DNA from: Ilumatobacter sp963746265
GTDB lineage: Bacteria; Actinomycetota; Acidimicrobiia; Acidimicrobiales; Ilumatobacteraceae
Assembly: GCA_963746265.1 (NCBI GenBank)
Contig: CAVVAM010000004.1
Span: forward strand, 62,001-126,000
Reading direction: 5' to 3'
Length of the DNA stretch: 64,000 nt
The position numbers and the translations under genes were made by a program. Position 1 is the first letter of the stretch. Each line of letters opens with the position of its first letter. Positions 27,986 to 37,180 of this stretch are shown here, piece after piece. A model generated the notes under the pieces. That model saw nothing but the letters and a program-made list of their open reading frames with translations. It ran no database searches and was not told the DNA's origin.

Positions 27986-28984
27986 GTGCAGATCCACGAC
28001 GTCCCGACGCCTGCTCTGACGATCGATGCGGACGTGTTCGATCGCAATCTCGCGACGATGGCGACGGAACACCCCGGTCGAGCGCTCAGACCGCACGTCA
28101 AGGCGCACAAGTGCTCCGCGATCGCCGCTGTTCAACAGGCGATCGGGCACGACACGTTCACCTGTGCGACGCCACGCGAGATCGTCGGCATGGCGGCGGC
28201 CGGTGTCGGAGTCGAGTTGCTCCTCGCGAACGAGACGGTCGACGACGCACGACTCGCCGCCATGGCCGAGCTCGACGTACCCGTGATCGTCGCCGTCGAC
28301 TCGGACGCCACGGTCGAGGCCGCCGCCCGCAACGGCATCACCGCCTGCCTGATCGACGTCAACGTCGGGCTCCCACGGTGCGGCGTGGCACCCGAGCACG
28401 CCGGTCGCCTCGCCGAGACAGCACGACGCGCCGGGCTCGAGGTCACCGGTGTGATGGGGTACGAGGGCCATCTGATGATGGTCCCCGACCGGGCCGAACG
28501 ACGCTCCGCCGTCGAGCGGTCGATGGCGTTGCTCGCGCAGGCGCATCGCGACGTGGGCGGGCCCATCATCTCGGCCGGCGGCACGGGCACCTTCGACCTG
28601 CACGGCGCCACCGGTGTGACCGAGGTGCAGGCCGGCAGCTATGCACTGATGGACACCCACTACGGCCGGCAGGGTCTTCCGTTCGACCAGGCCCTGTTCG
28701 TGGTCGGCACCGTGATCTCGGTGAGCGACGGCTGGTCGGTCGCCGACGTGGGCCTCAAGGCACTGGGCATGGATCACGGCAACCCGTCGGTGGTCGGCGG
28801 TTCCGTCTGGTTCTGCTCCGACGAACACCTCACCTACCAGCCCACCGATCGGCCCGAGGTGGGCGACCGAGTCCGGGTCGTGCCCTCCCACGTCGACCCC
28901 ACGATGGCGATGCACGACGCCGTCTGGATCGTTCGTGGCGAGGAGGTCATCGACCGGTGGTCGATCGATCTCCGAGGCTGGTGA
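27986..28984 (+). CDS. D-threonine aldolase / D-serine dehydratase-like PLP enzyme
   Basis: 332 aa from GTG. Fold type III (alanine racemase-like) PLP enzyme: PLP lysine in RPHVKAHKCSA, then ATPREIVGMAAAG, DVNVGLPRCGV, GYEGHLMM and AGGTGTFDLH. The C-terminal domain ends with the metal-site motif VPSHVDPTMAMHD seen in D-threonine aldolase and D-serine dehydratase. Likely acts on a beta-hydroxy D-amino acid; the substrate is open. The start is preceded by CGTGGCACGCT-N6-GTG, a motif shared with the genes at 14777 and 31224. Confidence 0.85.
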   Translation: MQIHDVPTPALTIDADVFDRNLATMATEHPGRALRPHVKAHKCSAIAAVQQAIGHDTFTCATPREIVGMAAAGVGVELLLANETVDDARLAAMAELDVPVIVAVDSDATVEAAARNGITACLIDVNVGLPRCGVAPEHAGRLAETARRAGLEVTGVMGYEGHLMMVPDRAERRSAVERSMALLAQAHRDVGGPIISAGGTGTFDLHGATGVTEVQAGSYALMDTHYGRQGLPFDQALFVVGTVISVSDGWSVADVGLKALGMDHGNPSVVGGSVWFCSDEHLTYQPTDRPEVGDRVRVVPSHVDPTMAMHDAVWIVRGEEVIDRWSIDLRGW

Positions 28985-29005
28985 TGCTCCGCTCGTCGGT
29001 CCGCT

Positions 29006-29590
29006 TCAGCCCGACAGCGCCCGGAGCAGGTTCCTGAACGCGCGCCCACGATGGGAGACGGCGTGCTTCTCGTCGTCGGTCATCTCCGCGAACGTGCGAC
29101 CATCGCCGTCGTCGGGAACGAACAGCGAGTCGTAGCCGAAACCTCGCTCGCCACGCTCCGTCTCGGCGATCGTGCCGGCGCACACGCCGTCGACGACCAC
29201 CTCCGATCCGTCGGGATACCGGACGAGCACGCACGTACGGAACGCAGCCCTCCGATCGACCAGTCCGTCCATCTCGCGAAGGAGCCTTCGGCGGTTGTCG
29301 GCGTATGAGGAGGCCTCGCCGGCGTACCGCGCCGAATGCACGCCGGGGGCGCCGTCGAGGGCCACGACCTCGAGTCCCGTGTCGTCGGCCACCGCGGCCA
29401 TCGCGGTGGCACCGCAGATCGCCAGCGCCTTGAGGCGAGCGTTCCCCTCCAACGTGTCGGCGTCCTCGACCACGTCGGGCACCTCGGAGGGTCGCGGCAG
29501 CAACTCGACGACACCACCGAGGATCGCCTCGATCTCGGCGACCTTGTCAGGGTTCGCCGACGCGCAGACGACGCGGTGCAGCCCGCTCAT
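29006..29590 (-). CDS. rdgB: non-canonical purine NTP pyrophosphatase (RdgB/HAM1)
   Basis: 194 aa. Removes dITP, ITP and XTP from the nucleotide pool. Family blocks: CASANPDKVAEIEAIL, the ADDTGLEVVALDGAPGVHSARYAG core, and GFGYDSLFVPDDGDGRTFAEM with SHRGRAFRNL at the end. Third gene of murI-rph-rdgB; its ATG overlaps the rph stop codon (29587-29590). Confidence 0.95.
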   Translation of the reverse strand: MSGLHRVVCASANPDKVAEIEAILGGVVELLPRPSEVPDVVEDADTLEGNARLKALAICGATAMAAVADDTGLEVVALDGAPGVHSARYAGEASSYADNRRRLLREMDGLVDRRAAFRTCVLVRYPDGSEVVVDGVCAGTIAETERGERGFGYDSLFVPDDGDGRTFAEMTDDEKHAVSHRGRAFRNLLRALSG

Positions 29591-30336
29591 CGAGCCGGCG
29601 GCGGCTGCGACACCAACTCGCGCTGTCTGGCGGCGATCTCGGCCAGACCGACCTCGGCGAGCCCCAGCAACGAGTCGAGCTCCCCACGAGTGAACGCCAT
29701 CCCCTCGGCCGTGCCCTGCACCTCGACGAAGCGGGCCTCTCCCCCGTCGGCCGGTGTCAGCATCACCACGTTCATGTCGACCTCGGCCCGGCTGTCCTCG
29801 ACGTAGGGCAGGTCGAGCACCGACGTCCCGTCGACGATTCCGACGCTGATGGCACTGCAGAACGAGTGGAGTGGGTGGGCGGCGAGATCGCCGCGGGCGA
29901 CCACCCGGCTGAGCGCATCGTGCAGCGCGACGTAGCCGCCGCAGATACTTGCGGTGCGCGTGCCGCCGTCGGCCTGCAACACGTCGCAGTCGACGACGAC
30001 CTGTCGCTCACCCAACGCGTTCATGTCACACGCAGCCCGCAGCGATCGGGCGATCAATCGCTGGATCTCGACGGTCCGACCGCTCTGCTTGCCCTTGGCC
30101 GCCTCCCGGCCGACCCGCTCCGGGGACGAGCCGGGGAGCATCGAGTACTCGGCGGTGACCCAGCCGGATCCGCGTCCCTTCATCCAGCGTGGCACGTCCT
30201 CGTCGATCGACGCGGTGCACAACACCCGTGTCTTGCCGAACGAGACGAGACACGACCCGTCGGCCATCTCGGTGAAGTCTCGCTCGAACGTCAGCGGGCG
30301 GAGCTCGTCGGCGTTGCGGCCGTCAGGTCGTGGCAT
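29587..30336 (-). CDS. rph: ribonuclease PH
   Basis: 249 aa phosphorolytic 3'-5' exoribonuclease that trims tRNA 3' ends. It starts MPRPDGRNADELRPLTFERD; phosphate-site and core blocks MLPGSSPER, GRTVEIQRLIARSLRAA, CDVLQADGGTRTASICGG and DLPYVEDSRAEVDMNVVM are complete. I place the ATG at 30336, inside the last codons of murI (14-nt overlap); a longer frame has no family sequence. Confidence 0.95.
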   Translation of the reverse strand: MPRPDGRNADELRPLTFERDFTEMADGSCLVSFGKTRVLCTASIDEDVPRWMKGRGSGWVTAEYSMLPGSSPERVGREAAKGKQSGRTVEIQRLIARSLRAACDMNALGERQVVVDCDVLQADGGTRTASICGGYVALHDALSRVVARGDLAAHPLHSFCSAISVGIVDGTSVLDLPYVEDSRAEVDMNVVMLTPADGGEARFVEVQGTAEGMAFTRGELDSLLGLAEVGLAEIAARQRELVSQPPPAR

Positions 30337-31156
30337 GGGAATCTCCGGTCGGTGGTTGGGCGAGCGGCCAGCGCTCGGTGTGGGCGAGTTCGGGGCCGAG
30401 CAACCGTCCACCGAGCTCGCGGAACAGGTCGATGTCGCCGCTCGACAGGAAGCGATGTTGGCCGGTGCCCCGGGTGGAGCGCAAGAGGCCGAGCTCGGCG
30501 AGCCGGTTGCCCACGGCGAAGGCGGTCTCGTCGGCCGAGCTGACGAGGGTCACCGACGGGCCCATCACGTCGTTGATCGTGCGCGCCAGGAACGGGTAGT
30601 GGGTGCAGCCGAGCAGCAGCGCGTCGATGCCCACGTCCCGGATCGGCGCCAGCAGGCGCTCGGCGAGCACCGTGACCTCGTCTCCGGTGGTCTGACCGCG
30701 CTCGACGAACTCGACGAACCCTGGGCATGCCGCCGACACGAGCTCGACCGGTGCTCCGGTTCGGGCGATGGCATCGATGTACGCACCGGACGACACGGTG
30801 CCGACCGTGCCGATCACACCGACGCGGCCGGACGCCGTCGCTCGAACGATGGCCTTCGCTCCGGGCTCGATGACGTCGAAGACGGGGACTGGAACCGTGG
30901 CGCGCAGACCGTCGAGTCCGGCCGCGGTGGCCGTGTTGCAGGCGACGATGATCGCCTTGGCCCCGAAGTCGACGACGAGCGACCGGGCCAACTCGCCGGC
31001 GTACCTGCGCACGTCACCGAGTGGCTTGGATCCGTACGGGTACCGCCCGGTGTCACCGATGTAGACGAGATCCTCGGACGGCAGCAGATCCATCACGGCG
31101 CGCGCGACCGTGAGCCCGCCGAATCCGGAGTCGAACATGCCGATCGGTCGATCCAT
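30323..31156 (-). CDS. murI: glutamate racemase
   Basis: 277 aa. Makes D-glutamate for peptidoglycan. Catalytic cysteines Cys73 in VACNTATA and Cys184 in LGCTHYP, with the FDSGFGGLTVARA start and IGDTGRYPYGSK. First gene of murI-rph-rdgB, an order common in actinobacteria. Divergent from the acetyltransferase gene at 31224. Confidence 0.96.
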   Translation of the reverse strand: MDRPIGMFDSGFGGLTVARAVMDLLPSEDLVYIGDTGRYPYGSKPLGDVRRYAGELARSLVVDFGAKAIIVACNTATAAGLDGLRATVPVPVFDVIEPGAKAIVRATASGRVGVIGTVGTVSSGAYIDAIARTGAPVELVSAACPGFVEFVERGQTTGDEVTVLAERLLAPIRDVGIDALLLGCTHYPFLARTINDVMGPSVTLVSSADETAFAVGNRLAELGLLRSTRGTGQHRFLSSGDIDLFRELGGRLLGPELAHTERWPLAQPPTGDSHATT

Positions 31157-31223
31157 CGACGCGCCAGGCTACGGCGCCACGCTGCGCACGAACCGGACGA
31201 CCCATTCGTGGCATGCTCGCGAC

Positions 31224-33770
31224 ATGGAGCCCGCCACCGACGTCGCTCCGCTGGACCCGTACGAGCGCTGGGCGTCGACGGTCGTCCTCGGCGACGGCAC
31301 GACAGCGGCCATCCGCCCGATCACGCCGGCTGACGCCCCGGCCCTCGCCACGTTCCACGTGGAGCAATCGCCCGAGAGCCGTTATCGACGGTTCTTCTCG
31401 CCCAAGCCCACATTGCGTGAGTCCGACCTCGAGCGCTTCACGAACGTGGACTTCGTCGATCGTGTTGCACTGGTCGTGGAGGATCACGGCGAGTTCATCG
31501 CATGGGCGAGCTACGAACGCCTCCAGAACCGTGCCGACGCCGAGGTGGCGTTCATGGTCGACGACGACAACCACGGCCGTGGCATCGCGACACTGCTCCT
31601 CGAACACTTGGCAGCGATCGCCAAGTCGAACGGCATCGAACGGTTCACGGCCCAGACGCTGGGCGACAACCGCGGCATGCTCGCCGTGTTCGCCAAGGCC
31701 GGGTGGCCGGTCCACCGGCGCTTCGAGTCCGGCGTGATCGACGTCGACTTCCCGCTCGCGGACACGTCGGAGTTCATCGACAGCGTCGAACGTCGCGAGC
31801 ACCGTGCCGATTCGCGGGCCGTCGCACGGTTGCTGCTGCCGACGTCGATCGCCGTGATCGGCGCGTCCGACGTCGACGCGTCGGTCGGCAAGCTCGCCTG
31901 GACGAGCGTCAGCAGCGCTCCCCGGTGCCCGGTGCACCCGGTGAACCCGGGTCACGACACGATCGGCGGCCGACGGGCCTACTCGTCGGTGGTCGACGTG
32001 CCCGACGAGGTCGGGCTGGCCATCATCGCGGTGCCGACCGACGCGCTCGAGGCGACGATCGATGAGTGCATCGCCAAACGCGTCCGCGGTGCCATCGTGA
32101 TCACGGCCGTCGACGGTGACGACATCGACGTCGGCGACATCGTCACGAACGCCCGCCGCAACGGGCTGCGGATCATCGGGCCGTCGAGCTTCGGCGTGGC
32201 CTCTCCTCGACCCGAGACTGCGCTCCAGGCAGCGTTGGTCGACGTGACCGTGCCGGCCGGGAACGTCGCCGTGTCGATGCAGTCGGGAACCCTCGCGACC
32301 TCGCTCCTGCTGCTGGCACAGCGGCTCGGGCTCGGTCTGTCGTGGTTCGTGTCGCTCGGCGACAAGGCCGACATCTCGGCCAACGACCTCCTCCAGTTCT
32401 GGGAGGACGATGATGCGACCAAGGTGATCGCGCTGTACACCGAATCGCTCGGTAACCCGCGCAAGTTCGCTCGCATCGCCCGTCGGGTCGCCGCAACGAA
32501 GCCGATCGTTGCCGTTCGGACCGGTGCTGCGCTGGTCGGGGCAGCCAACGCCGCGCTCTACGAGCAGACCGGCGTGATTCAGGTCCCCACCGTGGCGGCG
32601 CTACTCGACACCGCCCGAGTGCTGGCGACCCAACCGCTGATGAACGGCGACCGCGTCGCCGTGATCAGCAACGCGAAGAGTCCACTCGTGCTCACGTCGG
32701 CGACGCTCTCCGCCGCCGGACTCGAGACCGCACGTTCGCCGCGCCTGGACTGGCGTACGACGCCCGACGATTACGCCGACGCACTCCGCGCCGCCCTCGA
32801 CGACACGGAGGTCGACGCGGTGATCGTGATCCACGCCCCGCCGACGTTTGCCGCGATCGACGGGCCGACCACCGCCATCGTGGAGGCGTCCAGCGGCGCG
32901 ACCAAGCCGATCGTCGCCGTGATGCTCGGGTCGACCGACGGGCAACTGTCGAGCGACTCGCCGATCCCCACGTTCTCGTTTCCCGAGCAGGCGGCGGCCG
33001 TCGTGAGCCGTGTTGCCGCGTACTCCGCATGGCGACGGGCGGTCGCCTGCGAAGCCTCCGAGGTCGAGTCGGCCACGATCGACCCGGTCCGCGCTGGTGC
33101 GATCATCGCCGAGCACCTCGACAACGGCACGATGCCGCCGTCGGCCCTCGTCGAGTTGCTCGGCAGCTACGGCGTGACCATGCCGGCGACCCGACTCGTC
33201 GATGCGGCCGACGCGGTCGGGGCTGCTCGCGAGATCGGCTATCCGGTCGCCGTCAAGGCGATCGAGCGCCGGGTCGGCCGATCGGTCGAGGCCGGGATCG
33301 CGCTCGACCTGTCCGACGACGCCGACGTCGAGCAGGCCGTCGGCCTGATGGGGCAGCATCTCGGCGATGACGCGGCACGGGTCTATGTGCAGCGCATGGT
33401 TCCGCCGGGTGCCGACCTCCGGATCCGCGTGACCCACGATGAGCGGATCGGTCCGGTGATCACCGTCGGGATCGGGGGCCTGCAGGCCGACGCGATCGGC
33501 GACGAGACGAGCCGCCTCGCGCCGGTCTCGTCGGCGACGGCCAACACCATGGTGGCGGCGACACGGGCGGCATCGCTGCTCGACGAGGCCGGACTTCACA
33601 TGGTCGCCGACCAGGTGACCCGGGTCGCGCAGCTCGTCTCCGACCACGTGGAGATCGGAGAGCTCGATCTCAACCCCGTGATCGTCAGTGCTGCGGGATG
33701 TTGGGTCGCCGACGCGCACATTCTCGTGCGTCGGGACGCACCCGACACCGTCCTCCGCCGGCTCGAATGA
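31224..33770 (+). CDS. Pat-type protein: GNAT domain fused to acyl-CoA synthetase (NDP-forming)-like domains
   Basis: 848 aa. Residues about 20-180 are a GNAT acetyltransferase (AAIRPITPADAPALATFH; VAFMVDDDNHGRGIATLLLEHL). Then come a CoA-binding Rossmann domain (SIAVIGASDVDASVGKLAW), succinyl-CoA-ligase-like domains (VAVSMQSGTLATSLLLLAQR; FVSLGDKADISANDLLQFW) and a C-terminal ATP-grasp domain (AREIGYPVAVKAIERRVGRS; IRVTHDERIGPVITVGIGG). Such fusions acetylate lysines of acetyl-CoA synthetase and other enzymes. GNAT is N-terminal, opposite to enterobacterial Pat. The ATG follows TGGCATGCT-N6. Confidence 0.88.
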   Translation: MEPATDVAPLDPYERWASTVVLGDGTTAAIRPITPADAPALATFHVEQSPESRYRRFFSPKPTLRESDLERFTNVDFVDRVALVVEDHGEFIAWASYERLQNRADAEVAFMVDDDNHGRGIATLLLEHLAAIAKSNGIERFTAQTLGDNRGMLAVFAKAGWPVHRRFESGVIDVDFPLADTSEFIDSVERREHRADSRAVARLLLPTSIAVIGASDVDASVGKLAWTSVSSAPRCPVHPVNPGHDTIGGRRAYSSVVDVPDEVGLAIIAVPTDALEATIDECIAKRVRGAIVITAVDGDDIDVGDIVTNARRNGLRIIGPSSFGVASPRPETALQAALVDVTVPAGNVAVSMQSGTLATSLLLLAQRLGLGLSWFVSLGDKADISANDLLQFWEDDDATKVIALYTESLGNPRKFARIARRVAATKPIVAVRTGAALVGAANAALYEQTGVIQVPTVAALLDTARVLATQPLMNGDRVAVISNAKSPLVLTSATLSAAGLETARSPRLDWRTTPDDYADALRAALDDTEVDAVIVIHAPPTFAAIDGPTTAIVEASSGATKPIVAVMLGSTDGQLSSDSPIPTFSFPEQAAAVVSRVAAYSAWRRAVACEASEVESATIDPVRAGAIIAEHLDNGTMPPSALVELLGSYGVTMPATRLVDAADAVGAAREIGYPVAVKAIERRVGRSVEAGIALDLSDDADVEQAVGLMGQHLGDDAARVYVQRMVPPGADLRIRVTHDERIGPVITVGIGGLQADAIGDETSRLAPVSSATANTMVAATRAASLLDEAGLHMVADQVTRVAQLVSDHVEIGELDLNPVIVSAAGCWVADAHILVRRDAPDTVLRRLE

Positions 33771-33785
33771 GCCCGACCGTGCCGA

Positions 33786-34460
33786 TCAGTCGTCGGTGAT
33801 GTCGGTCCGGCCGTCGTCGAGGTAGTCGATGTTCTGGAGGGGCTCGATCGCCGCGGTGACGATGCCGGCGAGATTCGCCACGATCCGCTTCCAGTATCGA
33901 TACAGGATCGCCCGGGGCACGGCCCAGCTGCCCGGCCGATCGGTGTGCATGTACTCGAGCACCCTGGCGCCGAACACCTCGTTCAGCTGCATCGACCGGG
34001 CGAGAAACTCCCTCGCCGCCTCCTCGTCCTGCGACTGGAGCAGGTCGGCTGCCTCGACGTACATGAGCGAGATCTCCTGGCGCAGGGCCACGAACTCGTC
34101 GATGTCATCGGAACCGGCGAGCGACACTCCCTCCGTGGCGAGCTCGAAGATGTTCTTGGCCTGATCGCCGATGCGCTCGATCTTCTTGAGCAGCAACGTG
34201 TAGCCGAGCACGAGGCCGATGTCGCCGCCGCCGCGCACCGAGACGTGCACCACCAGCTCCGACCGGAGCTTCTGCTCGGCCTCGTTGATCCGTCGGTCGG
34301 TCGCATCGATGTCGGCGCCGACCGCCTTCGGGTCGGCGCCGCTCAGGATCACCGTCGATGCGAGGTCGAACGAATGCCGGGCGTCACCCAGCATCGAGAT
34401 CGTCTGATGCGCGATCTGTTCGAGCGTGGATTCCGACTTCCGGAAGAACGACATGACCAT
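33786..34460 (-). CDS. PhoU-domain (DUF47-like) protein partner of the Na/Pi transporter
   Basis: 224 aa, all alpha. Two PhoU-like repeats are suggested by RRINEAEQKLRSELVVHVSV and LLKKIERIGDQAKNIFELAT, containing the E/D-rich metal-contact signature. It directly follows the transporter gene (17 bp gap) and has GGAGG upstream, so the pair forms an operon for phosphate uptake or its control. Start could be the first ATG (34460) or the third codon (34454). Confidence 0.82.
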   Translation of the reverse strand: MVMSFFRKSESTLEQIAHQTISMLGDARHSFDLASTVILSGADPKAVGADIDATDRRINEAEQKLRSELVVHVSVRGGGDIGLVLGYTLLLKKIERIGDQAKNIFELATEGVSLAGSDDIDEFVALRQEISLMYVEAADLLQSQDEEAAREFLARSMQLNEVFGARVLEYMHTDRPGSWAVPRAILYRYWKRIVANLAGIVTAAIEPLQNIDYLDDGRTDITDD

Positions 34461-34477
34461 GAGATGACCTCCAGGTG

Positions 34478-35620
34478 CTAACGAAAGACTGCCAGACCGA
34501 TGAGTGGGACGACGATGAACACGCCGACCACGTAGGCGACCGCGGTCATGCGGCTCTTGACCGCGAGGTCCGCGAGGCGTTCGGCACCCATGATCGGCAG
34601 CGGGCGCATGAGCGGGATGACGTACAGGATGAGGATGCCGACCACGTTGAACGTCGTGTGGACGAGCGCGATCGTGAGCGCTTCTGGCACGCTCGCCGCG
34701 AGCGCCGCGAGCAGTGCCGTGATCGTCGTGCCGACGTTGGCACCGAGCGTCACGGGGTACGCGTTCCTGAGCGTGATGACGCCGGCCGCCGACATCGGGA
34801 TCAGGATCGAGGTCGTGATGCTCGAGCTCTGCACCGCCACGGTGATGAGGAGTCCGACGACGATCGCAACGAAGCCGCCGCCGCGGCCGAGGATCGCGTT
34901 CATCGACCGCTCGACACGTTCAGCGATCAGCGTCTTCATGTTCTTGGTGATGAAGATCAGCGAGGTCAACACGATGACCAGGCCGATCGACACCATGGTG
35001 GAACCGAGCACGTTGACGTTGTCGATCGCGCTCCCGAGACCGTCCTCGATCCAGCCGACCGGTTCCTTGACCCACTTCTTGACCGGGCTCTCCCAGTTTG
35101 CGCCGGCCGAACCGACGAGCACTTCGCTGATCCATTCGGCGATCGACGAGATCCAGCCGGTCACGAGTTCGAGTGGTAGCAGGATGGCGACCGCCATGAG
35201 ATTGAAGAAGTCGTGCACGGTCGCCGCGGCGAACGCTCGTCGGAACTCGTTGCTGTGACGGACGTGTCCCAGCGAGACGAGGGTGTTCGTGACGGTGGTG
35301 CCGATGTTGGCACCCATGATCATCGGGACGGCATCGTCGACGCCCAGTGCCCCCGAGGCCACGAGCCCGACGATCACCGAGGTGCTCGCCGAGGACGATT
35401 GCACGAGCACCGTGCCGAGGATGCCGACGAACAGTCCGGCGAGCGGATGGCTGACGTTCTCGAACAGGTTCGCCTGCGTGTCGGCGCCCATGGCCTTGAT
35501 GCCGGCCTCAAGGGTCGAGACGCCGACGAGGAACACGTAGATGAGCGCCACAACGAGCACGGCCCGCACGGGCCGCGGGAGCGGCACGAACCTGCTGAGC
35601 GCTTGTGGAAGCTTCGACAC
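34478..35620 (-). CDS. Na+/phosphate cotransporter, NptA/PNaS family
   Basis: 380 aa integral membrane protein. The internal duplication typical of the family is visible: LVQSSSASTSVIVGLVASGA with GANIGTTVTN in the first half, and AVQSSSITTSILIPMSAAGV with GANVGTTITA in the second; QSSS motifs bind sodium and phosphate. GTG start; TAGGTT is 9 nt upstream. Followed by the PhoU-like gene. Confidence 0.92.
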   Translation of the reverse strand: MSKLPQALSRFVPLPRPVRAVLVVALIYVFLVGVSTLEAGIKAMGADTQANLFENVSHPLAGLFVGILGTVLVQSSSASTSVIVGLVASGALGVDDAVPMIMGANIGTTVTNTLVSLGHVRHSNEFRRAFAAATVHDFFNLMAVAILLPLELVTGWISSIAEWISEVLVGSAGANWESPVKKWVKEPVGWIEDGLGSAIDNVNVLGSTMVSIGLVIVLTSLIFITKNMKTLIAERVERSMNAILGRGGGFVAIVVGLLITVAVQSSSITTSILIPMSAAGVITLRNAYPVTLGANVGTTITALLAALAASVPEALTIALVHTTFNVVGILILYVIPLMRPLPIMGAERLADLAVKSRMTAVAYVVGVFIVVPLIGLAVFR

Positions 35621-35670
35621 CCGCCCAAGAACCTAGACGTCGGACGACCCGACGAGACGAGCGCTGAGGT

Positions 35671-36669
35671 CTAGAAGTAGATGATCGCTTCGGCGCTCTG
35701 CTCGGCGACGTCGAGGTCGTCGGTGTAGGCGCCGGTGGAGAGGTACTTCCATCCGCCGTCGCACACGATGAACACGATCGTCCCGCGATCGATCGAGGCC
35801 GCCACCTTGGCGGCACCGGCAAGCCCGGCACCGGACGACAGACCGGCAAAGACGCCGCACTCCCGGACCAGTCGACGTACCCATTCGATCGATTCGCGCG
35901 GTCGCACGACCCGCTTGCGGTCGAGCAGGTCGTAACCGTTCCAGGCCTCGAACACAGGCGGGATGTAGCCCTCGTCCATGTTGCGGAGGCCCTCGACGCT
36001 TTCGCCCAGCGGTGGCTCGACGGCGATCACCTGGACGTCCGGATTCTGCTCCTTGAGGAACCTGCCCGCGCCCATGAGCGTGCCGCTCGTGCCGAGCCCG
36101 GCCACGAAATGGGTGATGTCGGGAACGTCTCGCCAGATCTCCGGTCCGGTCCCCTCGTAGTGGGCACGCGGGTTCGCCTCGTTGCCGTACTGGTAGATGA
36201 AACACCACTCCGGGTGCTCGTCGGCCAATTGCTGTGCGCGCCGCACGGCGCCGTTCGAACCCTCGGGGCCCGGCGTGAGGAGGATGTCCGCGCCCATGAT
36301 CTCGAGCATCTGGCGGCGCTCGATCGACACACTCTCGGGCATCAGGATCTTGATCGGGTAGCCCTTGAGGCGGGCGATCGCCGCGAGAGCGATCCCGGTG
36401 TTGCCGGACGACGGTTCGAGGATCGTCTGACCGGGAAGCAGCGAGCCGTCTCGTTCGGCCGCTTCGATCATCGCCTTCGCGATGCGATCCTTCACCGACC
36501 CGAACGGGTTTTGCATCTCGAGCTTGGCGAGGATCCGAACGTCGGGGTTCGGCGACAGGTTGGAGACGTCGACGATCGGCGTGTTCCCGATCAGATCGAG
36601 CACGTTCGAATGCACCGGGCTGATCCCGGTCATGACCCGGTACTGCTCCGTCAACATGCTCATGCTCAT
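35671..36669 (-). CDS. cysM: cysteine synthase, CysM type (probably O-phosphoserine sulfhydrylase)
   Basis: 332 aa. Fold type II PLP enzyme with LDLIGNTPIVDVSNL, PLP lysine in NPFGSVKDRIAKAM, PSSGNTGIALAAIA substrate loop, GLGTSGTLMGAGRFL phosphate loop and GLSSGAGLAGA. In mycobacteria CysM uses a thiocarboxylated sulfur carrier, CysO, released by Mec, and the Mec gene is adjacent here. The start is uncertain: ATG 36669 has GAGG 6 nt upstream; ATG 36633 removes 12 residues without homology. Confidence 0.88.
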   Translation of the reverse strand: MSMSMLTEQYRVMTGISPVHSNVLDLIGNTPIVDVSNLSPNPDVRILAKLEMQNPFGSVKDRIAKAMIEAAERDGSLLPGQTILEPSSGNTGIALAAIARLKGYPIKILMPESVSIERRQMLEIMGADILLTPGPEGSNGAVRRAQQLADEHPEWCFIYQYGNEANPRAHYEGTGPEIWRDVPDITHFVAGLGTSGTLMGAGRFLKEQNPDVQVIAVEPPLGESVEGLRNMDEGYIPPVFEAWNGYDLLDRKRVVRPRESIEWVRRLVRECGVFAGLSSGAGLAGAAKVAASIDRGTIVFIVCDGGWKYLSTGAYTDDLDVAEQSAEAIIYF

Positions 36670-36758
36670 GACAACCTCGGTCGACCGGCGATCATTCCGA
36701 CGAACCCGATCTGACTTGTCGTGATTCTACCGGAGCCGTCGGGACCGTCGTGCGGCCG

Positions 36759-37160
36759 TCAGGTCAGCTCGACGGCTTCCTCGGTGATCTCGCCGTCCAC
36801 GATGCGGTAGCTGCGGAGTTCGGGCGCGTCCCGCTTGAGGCTCACGATCACGTAGTGCCAGCCGGGATCCGGCGCCTGAGCGACGTCGGTCGGGCTCGGG
36901 TAGGGCTCGGAGTGGGTGTGGCTGTGCACGACACCGCTGATCTCCCAGTCACGGTCGTCTGCGTCCAACTCGGCGCGAAGGTGGTCCTTCGGATCGATGG
37001 TGTACACCTTGGCCGACTCCGCGCTGTTGCGGCACGGGTAGAAGTGAGCCGCCCGACCGCTGTCGGGCGGCCCCGCGATCAACCCGCACATCTCGAGCGG
37101 ATACTCGCGAAACGCCTGCGCACAGATGGCGTCGAAGGCGGCGCGGTCGAGTCGGAGCAC
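36759..37160 (-). CDS. mec: Mec-type JAMM/Mov34 metalloprotease
   Basis: 133 aa from GTG. JAMM zinc motif HSHTHSEPYPSPTD near residues 78-91 (HxH, then Ser and Asp), with the catalytic Glu in YPLEMCGLIAG. In Mycobacterium Mec cleaves cysteine from the CysO-Cys adduct made by CysM. The usual order is mec-cysO-cysM; here only 89 bp separate mec from cysM and no ubiquitin-like CysO frame fits. TACCCT is 7 nt upstream of the GTG. Confidence 0.88.
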   Translation of the reverse strand: MLRLDRAAFDAICAQAFREYPLEMCGLIAGPPDSGRAAHFYPCRNSAESAKVYTIDPKDHLRAELDADDRDWEISGVVHSHTHSEPYPSPTDVAQAPDPGWHYVIVSLKRDAPELRSYRIVDGEITEEAVELT

Positions 37161-37167
37161 GGCTGCG

Positions 37168-37173
37168 AGGGTA
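37168..37173 (-). promoter_or_regulatory. putative -10 element of a leaderless transcript (mec)
   Basis: TACCCT on the minus strand, 7 nt before the GTG start of mec, with no Shine-Dalgarno. Confidence 0.5.
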
Positions 37174-37180
37174 CCGGGCG

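Noticed and set aside
34475..35674. Long plus-strand frames over the phosphate transporter
   Set aside because: Asp/His/Arg-rich antisense shadows of a certain membrane protein gene.
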